Below are positions 1 through 8,570 of a stretch of 39,095 bases of DNA, piece by piece. The DNA is from Actinomycetota bacterium (GTDB taxonomy: Bacteria > Actinomycetota > Acidimicrobiia > Acidimicrobiales > CADCSY01). Within the stretch, counting starts at the first letter, position 1, and every line of letters starts with the position of its first letter. A program made the translations under genes and the position numbers. Location of the stretch: positions 1 to 39,095 of the forward strand of contig JAHWJI010000011.1 of assembly GCA_019348495.1 (NCBI GenBank). The letters are read 5' to 3'. The notes below the pieces were generated by a model. That model was not told the origin of the DNA. It ran no database searches and worked only from the letters and a program-made list of their open reading frames with translations.

Positions 1-300
1 GTGCTGGAGTACCTCGAGGGCCCCACACTGCTCGACGTGCTGGAATCGCAGCCGCAGCGCCGCCTCGAGATCAGCGACGCCGTGCGCGCCGCCATCCATC
101 TCGGCGCTGCGCTCTATCACCTGCACCGCCGCGGCTTCCTCCACCTGGACCTCAAGCCGGCCAACATGCTGCTGCGGGATGGCGTGCCGGTGCTCATCGA
201 CATGGAAACCGCGCGGCGCGTCGATTCCGTCACCCGACCGAGCCGCCGCCTCGGCACCGCCGGGCCCGGGCCACCCGCGGGGGCCGCCCCGTCGACGAGG
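1..300 (+). pseudogene. Ser/Thr protein kinase fragment, cut at both ends
   Basis: The first ~88 codons in frame 1 read as the middle of a eukaryotic-type protein kinase. A hinge-like EYLEGPTLLDVLE opens it. The catalytic loop HLDLKPAN is at residues 48-55 (Asp50, Lys52, Asn55), and the activation segment ends in RRLGTAG. The N-lobe lies left of the window. The metal-binding DFG position reads DME (residues 67-69), which is unusual. Kinase similarity stops at about base 264, before the APE region. The frame stays open to 1008, but that part is low-complexity Pro/Arg/Ala sequence antisense to the FGGY kinase, so I do not count it as coding. Either this is a broken gene or the locus carries an assembly or deletion junction. 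The kinase identity is secure; the 3' end is not. Confidence 0.6.
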
Positions 301-311
301 GGACGCACCAC

Positions 312-1553
312 CTACTCTCTCCTCTGCACGTCCGGCCCGGGGCTCACCAGTCCCGCCGAGGCGGCGTGCAGCAGCAGGGCCAAGCCGCCGAAGACCACCA
401 GGCGCGACGGCGGCCCGGCCAGCGCGCTGGCCCGTGCCACCGCCTCCCAGGTTCGCCCGGCCAGGGCCCGCAGGATCCCGTTCCAGACCTCGCCGGGCGA
501 TCCTGGCGGTAGCTCCGACCGCCCGTCACCCAAGACCGAGGCCAACAGGTCGGTGGCGTCCACCACACCCGCCTCCTGCGCCCGGGCGTCGAGGTCGACG
601 GGGGAGAGTCCCAGCTCGGCGCTCACCGTGTCGATGACCCGACCGGCACGGGCAGCGCCGGCCAGCAGTGCCCACCCGTCGCCTTCGGGGCGCAGGGTCA
701 CCGCCACCCGCAGGGCCAGGGCCCGCTCGACGTCGGGCAGCTCGTCGGTGGTGGCCACGACCGTCTCCGCCGTCCCGACCGAGTTCCCGAAGTCGCCCGG
801 CCCCGCACCCGCCCCCGCCAGCGCGGCCAGGTGGTCGTGGCCGGCGAGGGTGACGGGCACACCGACCGGGAGCCCCGACCAGGAGGCGCCTGGCGCCGAC
901 ACCCGGCCCATCACCGCTCCCGCCGGGCGCACGGGGGGGAACACCTCACCGGTGATGCCGAGCGCCGCCGGTACCTCGGGCCACCAGGCCCGGGCGGCGA
1001 TGTCGTAGCACCCGGTGCGCGCCGCCAGGGAGTGGTCGGTGGCCTGGGCGCCGGTGAGGGCGAACAGACAGAGCTCGGGTACCCCCAACCAGCGGCCTAC
1101 ACCGGCCACACCCTGGCTCAGCGACCAGCCCAGCTTGGCCACCGACGACACCGTTCGCAGACGCTGGCCGATGCGCCGGGGCAGCTCGTCGCCGAAGCGC
1201 GCTTCGAGCAGGGCCACGGCCTCGGCCCCCCGAGGGTCGTGCCAGGCGATCACCGGGGCCAACGGCTCCCCGCCCCGGCCGAGGGGCGCACCGCTCTCGG
1301 CCATCCCGGTGATACCCACCCCGACCACTCGCCCGGCGGCATCACCCAGCTCGTCCACCACCTGGGCCAGCGTCGACCAGAGCGCGCCGACCTCCATCTC
1401 CACCCGGTCACCGACGGAGCCGAACGGGGTGGCCGCGGCCGAGGACCCGACCTCGCCTCCGTCCTCGTCCATGAGCTGAGCCTTGAGCCGGCTGGTGCCC
1501 ACGTCGAGGCCGAGCAGGAGCGGTGAACCGGCCACGGCCCACAAGTCCAGCAT
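312..1553 (-). CDS. FGGY-family carbohydrate kinase, C-terminally truncated
   Basis: Sugar kinase of the FGGY family, which phosphorylates a sugar or polyol with ATP in the cytoplasm; the substrate is not readable. The N-terminal phosphate-binding motif LLLGLDVGTSRLKA is near residues 12-25. The central GHDHLAAL...GNSVGTAETV region is near residues 240-265, and the start of the second ATP-binding motif, RLVVFGG, is near residue 390. The protein is 413 aa, against about 480-510 for full members. Similarity ends at VVFGG (about base 384), followed by ~23 unrelated residues and a stop, so the last ~70 residues of the fold, including part of the ATP site, are missing. The start could be ATG 1553 or GTG 1535, which would put the phosphate loop nearer the N-terminus. 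It faces the kinase fragment tail to tail; both lose similarity within ~120 bp. Confidence 0.8.
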   Translation of the reverse strand: MLDLWAVAGSPLLLGLDVGTSRLKAQLMDEDGGEVGSSAAATPFGSVGDRVEMEVGALWSTLAQVVDELGDAAGRVVGVGITGMAESGAPLGRGGEPLAPVIAWHDPRGAEAVALLEARFGDELPRRIGQRLRTVSSVAKLGWSLSQGVAGVGRWLGVPELCLFALTGAQATDHSLAARTGCYDIAARAWWPEVPAALGITGEVFPPVRPAGAVMGRVSAPGASWSGLPVGVPVTLAGHDHLAALAGAGAGPGDFGNSVGTAETVVATTDELPDVERALALRVAVTLRPEGDGWALLAGAARAGRVIDTVSAELGLSPVDLDARAQEAGVVDATDLLASVLGDGRSELPPGSPGEVWNGILRALAGRTWEAVARASALAGPPSRLVVFGGLALLLHAASAGLVSPGPDVQRRE

Positions 1554-1680
1554 CCCCGGGCGGGGACGGCGTGCCCGACGGGGCCGACTGCCATAGCCTC
1601 GTCGAGATGGAAGCTGACCCGTATCTCTCCGCCGACGTCACGCTGCGAGGACGTCGCACGGTCCTGCCGGCGACGTCACC

Positions 1681-2076
1681 GTGGAGAACCCCAAGGGGGT
1701 GGAGGCCGAGGCTGCGGCCATCCTGGACGACGCCGCCGCCGGTGAACCCCTCGGCTCGAGAGCCGTCGGCCCCACCGACGTCGCCGTGCCCACCAGCGGC
1801 AGCGACCTGGCCCGAGCCAAGGCCTACTTCACCAAGTCCGGCTTCGAGGTGCACGCACCGCTGGGCCTGAGGTTCTCCATCGGCAACCGCAAGTCGCGCT
1901 TCGAGAGCTTCTTCGCCACGTCGCTGGTGCTCGACGACGACAACCCGGGCAGCCCGGCGACCGTCGAGGGCGGTGGCCGTGACCTTCCCACCGAGCCACT
2001 GCCCGACGAGATCCGCGACATGGTGGAGTCGATCACCCTGCCCGAGCCCCTGGACCTCACCTTCGGCGTGGGCTGA
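1681..2076 (+). CDS. Hypothetical protein, 131 aa
   Basis: I do not recognise the family. The protein is soluble, acidic and has no signal or membrane segment. A middle stretch, DLARAKAYFTKSGFEVHAPL, followed by SIGNRKSRFESFF, looks like a small alpha/beta fold, and the C-terminus is Pro/Glu/Leu-rich. The frame has actinobacterial third-position GC. The first in-frame start after the upstream stop (TGA 1615-1617) is GTG 1681, which lacks a clear Shine-Dalgarno sequence. A second possibility is the ATG at 1607 in another frame, with a frameshift between ~1640 and 1680 next to an imperfect direct repeat (gccgacgtcacg/ggcgacgtcacc). It lies between the FGGY kinase (divergent) and a membrane glycosyltransferase-like gene. 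Confidence 0.55.
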   Translation: MENPKGVEAEAAAILDDAAAGEPLGSRAVGPTDVAVPTSGSDLARAKAYFTKSGFEVHAPLGLRFSIGNRKSRFESFFATSLVLDDDNPGSPATVEGGGRDLPTEPLPDEIRDMVESITLPEPLDLTFGVG

Positions 2077-2123
2077 GCCCCCAGCGACGACCGCACCTCG
2101 GCCGGGGCGCGCGGCTTCGTAGG

Positions 2124-3758
2124 ATGGGGCGCTTGGAGTCCCCGGAGATCGGCGCCGGCCGCGGCTCCGCCCAGCTCCTGGCCTGGTCGGACCTGGCCGC
2201 CATGGCGTTGCTCGTGGTGGTGGCGCTCTGGCTCCGGACACCGGGACTCTCCACCCTCGGCCTGTACCGCGACGACGCCTGGCCGGCTCTGGCCACCAAG
2301 GCGAGCTTGTCCGACGCCCTGGGCATGGGCGTCACCACGCCGGGGTTCGAGCTGTTCCTGCGCTATTGGCTGAGTGTCAGCCAGGCCACACCCTGGGCCC
2401 AGGCGCCGGCCCTCGCAGCCGCCATCCTGTCCATCGTCGGGGTGTACCTGCTGGCCCGGCGGGTGGGCTGCGAGCGGGTGGCGGCGATGGCGGCGGGTGG
2501 CCTGCTCGCCCTCGCTCCCATCAACGTCCTCTTCGCCACCCGGGTCAAGCCCTACCAGTTCGACGCCTTGAGCACGGTAGCCCTCATCGCCGCCGCCGTA
2601 GGCGTGGCCGAGCAGCCGTCCTCCCGGAGGCGCTGGGCGGTCCTGATGCTCGTCTCGGTCACCAGCGCGGTGTTCTCGGCCTCCACCCTGGCGGTGTCGA
2701 TCAGCGCCGTGGCCTGGTGCGCCGTGCTCAGCGTGCGTCGTGGCCGGGGCCGGTCTCGACTCCTCGGTACGGTGCTGCCGGTCACCTACCTGGCGTTGGT
2801 CGGCGCCTACGCCACCCTGGTGTTGGGCCGCGTCCCACCCTCGCTACGGACGTCGTGGAGCGGGCACTACATCTCGGCCTCGACACCCGCCGAGTTGGTG
2901 CGCACCACCACCTCCGTGGTGGGGTCCTTCGCCGCCGGCGTGTTCCCCACCAACGGGGTGGTCGCAGCCCTCGTGCTGGTGGTGCTGGCACTGGGTGCCC
3001 TGTGGTACCGGCCGCCCCTGGCCGTGTTGGTGATGGCGCCCGTGCTGGTGGCCCTGGGACTGGCCCTGGTCCATCGGGCGCCTTTCGGCGGGGGCCGAAT
3101 CGACATCTACCTGTACCCGTGCGTGGCCCTGCTGGCCGCCATGGCCATCCAGAGGATCCTCGACACAGGACACGTCCCCACCGGCCTGGCCCAGGTGGCG
3201 CTGGCCGCGGCCATCGTCGTCTACGCCGCCACCAACGGGCTCGAGCACGTGCGGGCCAACCCCTACCCGGCAGCCGACATCGGCCCCCTCACCGCCGCCG
3301 TACGCGCCCGCATGGAGCCGGGCGACGCCATGGTGGTGGGACCCTTCAGCCGGTACCCCTTCGCCCTCTACGCCGACTCCGACCCGCAGGTGGTCATGAG
3401 CCCCCTTTACGCCCCGGGCTTCACCGTGCGCTCCCGCGACCCTGACGTGTTGATCATGCCGGCGGAGTTCTTCGAGGACGGCTACGACGAGGATCAGGCG
3501 GTGCGCTTCGCCGAGGGACGGGCCCGGGTGTGGTACCTGGCGACCGACACGCCGGAGAGTGACACCCCTGGCGACGTGCAGGCATACGAGTACCGGCCCG
3601 AGCAGCGCCTCCTTGCCGACGGCTTCGAGATCGTGGAGCGCATCGAGGGCGTGGGGGTCCACGCCGACCTGTTGGTCAGGTCCCCCGCCGGACCCGAGCC
3701 GGGCCAGGATCCACCTCCTACAGCCGTCGTTGCGTCGGACGCGTCAGTACGGAGGTAG
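2124..3758 (+). CDS. GT-C-like polytopic membrane protein (glycosyltransferase family 39-like)
   Basis: A 544-aa protein with a hydrophobic N-terminal two-thirds, roughly ten membrane segments between residues 25 and 390, and a soluble C-terminal domain of ~150 residues. After the first segment comes LYRDDAW (Asp50, Asp51), placed like the acidic motif of GT-C enzymes, which sits in the first periplasmic loop. ATRVKPYQFDAL near residue 135 resembles the AREVRPYAL-type segment of ArnT/PMT_2-like proteins. GT-C enzymes transfer sugars from polyprenyl-phosphate donors to envelope lipids, glycans or proteins; the acceptor here is unknown. The last ~20 residues are Pro-rich and disordered. It ends 22 bp from the convergent transporter gene, with no obvious terminator between them. 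Family-level call only. Confidence 0.65.
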   Translation: MGRLESPEIGAGRGSAQLLAWSDLAAMALLVVVALWLRTPGLSTLGLYRDDAWPALATKASLSDALGMGVTTPGFELFLRYWLSVSQATPWAQAPALAAAILSIVGVYLLARRVGCERVAAMAAGGLLALAPINVLFATRVKPYQFDALSTVALIAAAVGVAEQPSSRRRWAVLMLVSVTSAVFSASTLAVSISAVAWCAVLSVRRGRGRSRLLGTVLPVTYLALVGAYATLVLGRVPPSLRTSWSGHYISASTPAELVRTTTSVVGSFAAGVFPTNGVVAALVLVVLALGALWYRPPLAVLVMAPVLVALGLALVHRAPFGGGRIDIYLYPCVALLAAMAIQRILDTGHVPTGLAQVALAAAIVVYAATNGLEHVRANPYPAADIGPLTAAVRARMEPGDAMVVGPFSRYPFALYADSDPQVVMSPLYAPGFTVRSRDPDVLIMPAEFFEDGYDEDQAVRFAEGRARVWYLATDTPESDTPGDVQAYEYRPEQRLLADGFEIVERIEGVGVHADLLVRSPAGPEPGQDPPPTAVVASDASVRR

Positions 3759-3780
3759 AAGATCCGGGAGTGCCCACCCA

Positions 3781-5025
3781 TCACGTCGCCTCCTGGCGGG
3801 GCAGGACCACGTGGCGCCCGATGATCTGGATCGACGCGGCCACGGGCACGGCCAGCAGGGCACCGAAGATCCCGAGCAGGCCGGCGCCGATGAGGGCGGC
3901 CACGATGGTGGCCAGCGGGGACACGTCGAGGGTGCGCTTCATGATGTGGGGAGCGAGCACGAAGTTCTCGAACTGCTGGTACACGAAGACGAAGACGACG
4001 GTGGCGATGCCCACCTGCACCGAGACCAGGAAGGCCACGAGCACGGCCACGACCGAGCCGATCGTCGCCCCGACGAGCGGTATGAGCCCGGTGAGGGCGA
4101 TCACCACGGCGAGGGGGAAGGGGTAGGGGATCCCGACCACGACGAAGAACACGAACGACGCCGTCCCGGCGATGACCGAGGTGGCCAGGTTCCCCAGCAG
4201 GTAGCCACCGATGCGGTCGAGGACCTCCTCGGCCAACAGCGAGAACCTTTTCCGGCGAGTGGCGGGGACGAGCCGGTAGGCGGTGTGCTTGAGGCCCGAG
4301 AGCGAGGCCAGGAAGTACAGCGCCAGCACGACGACGGTGAGGGTCGAGGCGAAGGCGGCGAATACGTCCCGGGCTACCCCCACCACGCCCTCCAGGCCGG
4401 CGGCGCCGTCGAAGGCGGGCACGCCCGCCCCGGGCTCACCCGCCAGCGCCTCCTGCACACGCCCGATGATGTCGAAGCGCTCGTCGAGCTCGCGGACCAC
4501 GTCGTTGTCGCGCTCCAGGCGGAGGAGGTACGCCGGCAACTCGGTACGCAGTCCCGATGCCTGGGCCACCAGGGGCGGGACGGCGGCGGCGGTGAAGATC
4601 ACCAGCACCGACACCACGGCGGCCACGATGGCGAAGACGGCCCAGCCCCTGCGCAGCCCCCGCCGTTGCAACCAGCTGACGGCGGGATCCAGCCCGATGG
4701 CCAAGAACAGCGCGAAGCCCACGAGCAGCAGGATCGGGGCGGCGGCCAGCACCACCCGTACGAGCAACAGGGCGGTAACGACGCCCAGGGCGCCGACGAA
4801 GCCGAGACGGAAGGGGGACTCGATCGGCAGCGGGCTGCCCGGGCGGCCGAAGGGGAACGCCTCGTCGGGATCGCCGTGGAGGTGGATGATGGCGGCCTCG
4901 GCGGCGGCGATGGCTTCGGGGGTGGACGGGTCGGGGCCGCCTTCCCCGCTCGGTGCGCTCGGTGCGCTCGGTGCGCTTGGTGCCGTCGACGGCTCGTGCT
5001 CAGCTGCGTCGGGCTCATCGGCCAT
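3781..5025 (-). CDS. AI-2E family (PerM/UPF0118) transporter
   Basis: An inner-membrane protein of 414 aa with about eight predicted helices. The family signature at the C-terminus is clear: an APHIMKRTLDVSPLATIV segment followed by GLLGIFGALLAVPVAASIQI. Members have been linked to export of small molecules, including the AI-2 signal, or to Na+/H+ exchange; the sequence does not say which. Residues 60-130 hold the first helices, and a soluble central loop lies near residues 165-230. The N-terminus carries a ~70-residue cytoplasmic, acidic, disordered extension with an Ala-Pro-Ser triplet repeat, encoded by a 9-bp DNA repeat. The gene is convergent with the GT-C-like gene and divergent from the GlsB/YeaQ gene. 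Confidence 0.88.
   Translation of the reverse strand: MADEPDAAEHEPSTAPSAPSAPSAPSGEGGPDPSTPEAIAAAEAAIIHLHGDPDEAFPFGRPGSPLPIESPFRLGFVGALGVVTALLLVRVVLAAAPILLLVGFALFLAIGLDPAVSWLQRRGLRRGWAVFAIVAAVVSVLVIFTAAAVPPLVAQASGLRTELPAYLLRLERDNDVVRELDERFDIIGRVQEALAGEPGAGVPAFDGAAGLEGVVGVARDVFAAFASTLTVVVLALYFLASLSGLKHTAYRLVPATRRKRFSLLAEEVLDRIGGYLLGNLATSVIAGTASFVFFVVVGIPYPFPLAVVIALTGLIPLVGATIGSVVAVLVAFLVSVQVGIATVVFVFVYQQFENFVLAPHIMKRTLDVSPLATIVAALIGAGLLGIFGALLAVPVAASIQIIGRHVVLPRQEAT
4952..4987 (-). repeat. 9-bp tandem repeat coding for an Ala-Pro-Ser run
   Basis: Units of ggtgcgctc repeat head to tail, with two exact copies, a third ending in ctt and a diverged fourth. In the minus-strand transporter frame they encode APSAPSAPSAPS in the disordered N-terminal tail. 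Copy number could change by slippage without breaking the frame. Confidence 0.85.
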
Positions 5026-5129
5026 GGTGAAACCCCACCTCCCGGGCGGAGCATAGGCACCACCATCCCGAACCAGCCGAGCCGAGAAGGCACACGGGCG
5101 GCTCGCCCCGACGGTGGAATACTGATGGC

Positions 5130-5411
5130 GTGGTGGGCGACGGCAACCTCCTCGTCGAGCTCCTCGGCCTGGCCGTGGTCGGCCTGATCGTCGGAGCCAT
5201 CGGCCGCCTGGCCGTTCCCGGCCCCAACCCGCTCGGTTGCCTGGGCACCATCGCCGCCGGGCTGGTCGGGTCCTTCCTCGCCTCCCTGGCCGGTCAGCTC
5301 ATCTTCGGTCGGGGATACCGGGTGGGCTGGATCGCCTCGATCCTCGGCGCCGCGCTCGTCGTCTACGCCTACAGCCGCTACCTCGACAAGCGGCGCCGCC
5401 CCTACGTCTGA
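5130..5411 (+). CDS. GlsB/YeaQ/YmgE-family small membrane protein
   Basis: A 93-aa hydrophobic protein with three membrane segments: residues ~8-25, ~35-58 and ~65-82. The family's glycine-rich pattern is present as GLIVGAIGRLAVPGPNPLGCLGTIAAGLVGS. A positively charged tail ending in DKRRRPYV should face the cytoplasm. The family (transglycosylase-associated protein) is general-stress induced in several bacteria; its biochemical role is unknown. The start could be GTG 5130 or the adjacent GTG 5133. The gene is divergent from the AI-2E transporter, with 104 bp between them. Confidence 0.85.
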   Translation: MVGDGNLLVELLGLAVVGLIVGAIGRLAVPGPNPLGCLGTIAAGLVGSFLASLAGQLIFGRGYRVGWIASILGAALVVYAYSRYLDKRRRPYV

Positions 5412-5464
5412 CCGGCTGGCCAGTGCGGCCCGAGGGCGCACAGTGGCGGCGCTACGGTTGCGCC

Positions 5465-6076
5465 ATGCGCCTCGCTGTCCTCGCGCTGCTAGGGGGTTTG
5501 GCGCTGGCTGGTGTCCTCGGCGGGCGTCTGGGCAACCTCCCCGCCGAGCGCTTGCGCTGGCCGGTACTGGCCTTCGTGGCCGTGGCGCTGTACTGGGCCC
5601 CCTCTGTGGTGGGGGCCGCCCGGCCGGCGGCGGTGGCACTGTTGTTGTGCTCCTACGCCGCCCTCCTCACCTTCGCCGCCGTCAACCTGCGCCTGGCGGG
5701 CATGGCCGTGGTCGCTCTCGGGTTGGGCCTCAACGCCGCGGTGATCCTGGCCAACGGGGGTATGCCCGTCGACCCCGCCGCAGTGGTCGCCGCCGGGCTG
5801 GCCGGGCCCGAGGAGCTGCGGTCGATCGACCTCGGACCCGGCCGGCAGTGGCAGGCCGGCGACGACCGCCTGGCCGGGCTCGGCGATGTGGTACCGGTGA
5901 GGGCCCTCGACGAAGTTGTCTCCTTCGGCGATCTCATCCTGGCCGCCGGGCTGGCCAACGTGGGCTTCCGCCTCCTGCGTCCCGTCGCCGGTGGCCGGTC
6001 GAAGGACACCGGGCGGGGTCGAGCACGCCGGCGCAGGCCCCATCAGCTGGTGGCCCTGGTGTCACCGGTGAGGTAG
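5465..6076 (+). CDS. DUF5317 family membrane protein
   Basis: A 203-aa protein with about four to five membrane helices in residues 1-110, then a loop with a GDDRLAGLGDVVPV motif, and a last helix after EVVSFGDLILAAG. The LAGLGDVVPV...EVVSFGDL pair is characteristic of DUF5317, an actinobacterial/Firmicutes family of unknown function. The C-terminus is strongly basic. The start is ATG 5465, giving MRLAVLALLGG, which reads directly into the first helix. The stop at 6074-6076 lies just before the next gene's conserved N-terminus, so the two are probably co-transcribed. Confidence 0.78.
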   Translation: MRLAVLALLGGLALAGVLGGRLGNLPAERLRWPVLAFVAVALYWAPSVVGAARPAAVALLLCSYAALLTFAAVNLRLAGMAVVALGLGLNAAVILANGGMPVDPAAVVAAGLAGPEELRSIDLGPGRQWQAGDDRLAGLGDVVPVRALDEVVSFGDLILAAGLANVGFRLLRPVAGGRSKDTGRGRARRRRPHQLVALVSPVR

Positions 6077-6096
6077 CCGTCGCCACCATCGCCCTG

Positions 6097-7104
6097 GTGT
6101 CGTTCCGCCTGGGCGGCACCGACGGCGTCTCCGTGGCCGCGGCCGGCTGGGCCCGGGTCCTGGGTGACCTCGGCCACCGGGTCCTCACCGTCGCCGGGCA
6201 GGGCCAGGCCGACCGCGTGGTGCCCGGCCTGGCCTGGCCCGGGCCGTGTGGGCCACCCACGCCGGCCGAGGTGCGCGACGCCCTCGCTGACGCCGACGTG
6301 GTCATCGTCGAGAACCTGTGCTCGCTCCCGCTCAACCCGGCCGCCACCGAAGCAGTGGCCTCGGCCCTTCGGGGCCGTCCGGCGGTGCTCCACCACTACG
6401 ACCTCCCCTGGCAGCGTGAGCACTTCAGCGACGTCGGCCCCGGTTGGCCACCCGACGACCCGGCCTGGCGCCACGTCACCATCAACCGGCTGAGCCAGCG
6501 GCAGCTGGCCGAGCGGGGCGTCACCGCCACCGTGATCCACCCCGGCTTCGACGTCGACGCTCCGGCCGGCAAGAGGGGGGCCACCCGTGCCGCGCTGGGG
6601 ATGGGTGAGGAGGAGCGCCTCGTGTTGCACCCGGTACGGGCCATCGCCCGCAAGGCGGTACCGGCCGCCCTGGCCCTGGCCGGGGCGCTCGGCGCCCGCT
6701 ACTGGCTGAGCGGCCCGGCCGAGGAGGGCTACCACGACGAGCTGGCCCGCCTCCTCGCCGCTGCTCCCGGCCCCACCCTGCACCGGCCGTTCCCCACCGA
6801 CACCGCCGGCGCCTACGCCGCCGCCGACGCCGTGGTCCTGCCATCGCGCTGGGAGGGCTTCGGCAATCCCCTGGTCGAAGCGGCCATCCACCGCCGCCCC
6901 CTGGCCGTGCACCGCTACCCCGTCGCCGAGGAGATCGCCCAACTCGGCTTCCGCTGGTTCGCCGCCGACGACCCTGCACCCCTGACCGCCTTCCTTGCCG
7001 ACCCCGACGCGGGCCTGCACGACCACAACGCCGCCCTGGCCCGCCAGCACTTCTCGCTGGCTAGGGTCGCCGAGGACCTGGGACGACTGGTGGGGACGTG
7101 GTGA
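6097..7104 (+). CDS. Glycosyltransferase family 4-like protein
   Basis: A retaining GT-B-type glycosyltransferase. The opening ALVSFRLGGTDGVSV fits the N-terminal glycine loop. HHYDLPWQRE near residue 95, HPGFDVD near residue 150 and the C-terminal donor-site block VLPSRWEGFGNPLVEAAI (Glu-x7-Glu) near residues 248-265 are all present. The donor and acceptor sugars are unknown. Length is ~335 aa, normal for the group. The start is uncertain: similarity seems to begin at ATIALVSFR, but the only usual start codon there is GTG 6097, inside that motif; upstream in-frame codons (ATC, GTA, GTC) are not standard. It follows DUF5317 with ~20 bp, and its stop overlaps the tldD start (gtggtga). Confidence 0.8.
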   Translation: MSFRLGGTDGVSVAAAGWARVLGDLGHRVLTVAGQGQADRVVPGLAWPGPCGPPTPAEVRDALADADVVIVENLCSLPLNPAATEAVASALRGRPAVLHHYDLPWQREHFSDVGPGWPPDDPAWRHVTINRLSQRQLAERGVTATVIHPGFDVDAPAGKRGATRAALGMGEEERLVLHPVRAIARKAVPAALALAGALGARYWLSGPAEEGYHDELARLLAAAPGPTLHRPFPTDTAGAYAAADAVVLPSRWEGFGNPLVEAAIHRRPLAVHRYPVAEEIAQLGFRWFAADDPAPLTAFLADPDAGLHDHNAALARQHFSLARVAEDLGRLVGTW

Positions 7105-8570
7105 GCGACGGCGACGCGATGGGCCAGGAGCTGTGCCGGCGGGCGGTCGACGTGGCCCTGGCGGCGGGGGCCGACTACGCCGACGCCCGTCTGGTCGACC
7201 TCGAGTCGGAGCACCTGGCCGTGCGCGACGGCAACGTGGTGGGGGTCGACCAGACGGCCTCGGCCGGTGTGGGCGTGCGCGTCGTCCGCCACGGCTGCTG
7301 GGGCTTCGCCGCCACCGGTGATCTGGATCCCCGGGCGGTAGAGGCTGCAGCCCGCCTGGCCGTGGAGGTGGGCGAGGCGGGCACCTCCAGCCGGGTGGCG
7401 CCCGTGCACCTGGTCGGCGTCGAGCCGGTGGTGGCCACCTGGGTCACGCCCATCGTCGAGGACCCCTTCGGCGTCGCCCTCGACGACAAGCTCGAACTGC
7501 TGGTGGCCGCCACCGAGGCCATGGGCCGCAAGGACGGGGTGGCGCTGCGCGAGGCGCGCCAGCACGCCTGGCGAAGGAGGTCGCGCTTCGTGTCCAGCGA
7601 GGGGGCCGACATCGACCAGCTCATCGTGCAGTGCGGAGCCGGCATCGCCGCCACCGCCGTGGGCGAGGCCGAGACCCAGACCCGCTCCTACCCCAACTCC
7701 TTCGGCGGCGACTTCGGCTGCGAGGGCTACGAGCTGGTGCGTCGCCTCGACCTCGTCGGCCACGCGCCCCGCGTGGCCGAAGAGGCCGTCGAGCTGTTGG
7801 CCGCCCCCACCTGTCCGGCCGAGGTCACCGACCTGGTGCTCGACGGCAGTCAGGTGGCCCTGCAGGTGCACGAGTCGATCGGCCACCCCGTCGAGCTCGA
7901 CCGGGTCCTGGGCATGGAGGCGGCCTACGCCGGCACCTCGTTCCTGACACCGGGCGACGTCGGCCGCCTGCGCTACGGCTCGCCCCTGCTCGAGGTGGTG
8001 GCCGATGCCACCACGCCCGGTGCCCTGGGCACCTTCGGCTACGACGACGAGGGGGTACCGGCCACCTCCACGCCCATCATCACCGAGGGCGTGTTCCAGG
8101 GCTTCTTGAGCTCCCGGGAGACGGCGGCCGAGCTGGGCCTGGCCCGCTCGGGGGCGACGGTGCGGGCACAGTCGTGGGCCCACCTCCCCCTCATCCGCAT
8201 GACCAACGTGTCGCTGCGGGCCGGACAGGCCGACTCGCTCGACGAGCTGCTCGACGGCGTCGAACGGGGGGTCTACCTGGAGACCAACCGGTCGTGGTCC
8301 ATCGACGACCGCCGGGTCGACTTCCAGTTCGGCACCGAGTGGGGCCGGGAGATCCGCCACGGCCGGCTGGGCCGGGTGGTGCGCAACGCCACCTACGGGG
8401 GCCGCACCCAGCCGTTCTGGTCATCGCTCGACGCCGTCGGCGGCCCCTCCCTGTGGAAGGCGTGGGGCCTGCCCAACTGCGGCAAGGGCCAGCCCGGCCA
8501 GGTCGGCTACGTGGCCCACGGCGCCGCCCCGGCCCGCTTCCGGGCTGTGCAGGTGGGTGGCGCCCGGTGA
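7098..8570 (+). CDS. tldD: TldD metalloprotease subunit
   Basis: This is the catalytic subunit of the TldD/TldE heterodimeric zinc protease, which trims unfolded peptides and in known cases matures modified peptides or degrades antitoxins in the cytoplasm. The zinc motif HESIGHPVELD is at about residues 258-268 (His258, Glu259, His263). It is followed by the characteristic MEAAYAGTSFL segment and the C-terminal YLETNRSWSIDDRR region. At 490 aa it has family length. The start is GTG 7098 or GTG 7101, overlapping the glycosyltransferase stop. Its own stop overlaps the tldE start (GTGA), so the two subunits are translationally coupled, as expected for an obligate pair. Confidence 0.93.
   Translation: MVSDGDAMGQELCRRAVDVALAAGADYADARLVDLESEHLAVRDGNVVGVDQTASAGVGVRVVRHGCWGFAATGDLDPRAVEAAARLAVEVGEAGTSSRVAPVHLVGVEPVVATWVTPIVEDPFGVALDDKLELLVAATEAMGRKDGVALREARQHAWRRRSRFVSSEGADIDQLIVQCGAGIAATAVGEAETQTRSYPNSFGGDFGCEGYELVRRLDLVGHAPRVAEEAVELLAAPTCPAEVTDLVLDGSQVALQVHESIGHPVELDRVLGMEAAYAGTSFLTPGDVGRLRYGSPLLEVVADATTPGALGTFGYDDEGVPATSTPIITEGVFQGFLSSRETAAELGLARSGATVRAQSWAHLPLIRMTNVSLRAGQADSLDELLDGVERGVYLETNRSWSIDDRRVDFQFGTEWGREIRHGRLGRVVRNATYGGRTQPFWSSLDAVGGPSLWKAWGLPNCGKGQPGQVGYVAHGAAPARFRAVQVGGAR

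Noticed and set aside
1-1008. 335-aa ORF as a full kinase
   Set aside because: Only the first ~88 residues are kinase-like; the rest is antisense to the FGGY kinase and has no kinase C-lobe motifs.
3559-5187. 542-aa ORF on + strand
   Set aside because: Shadow of the GT-C-like gene end and antisense to the AI-2E transporter; no recognisable motif.
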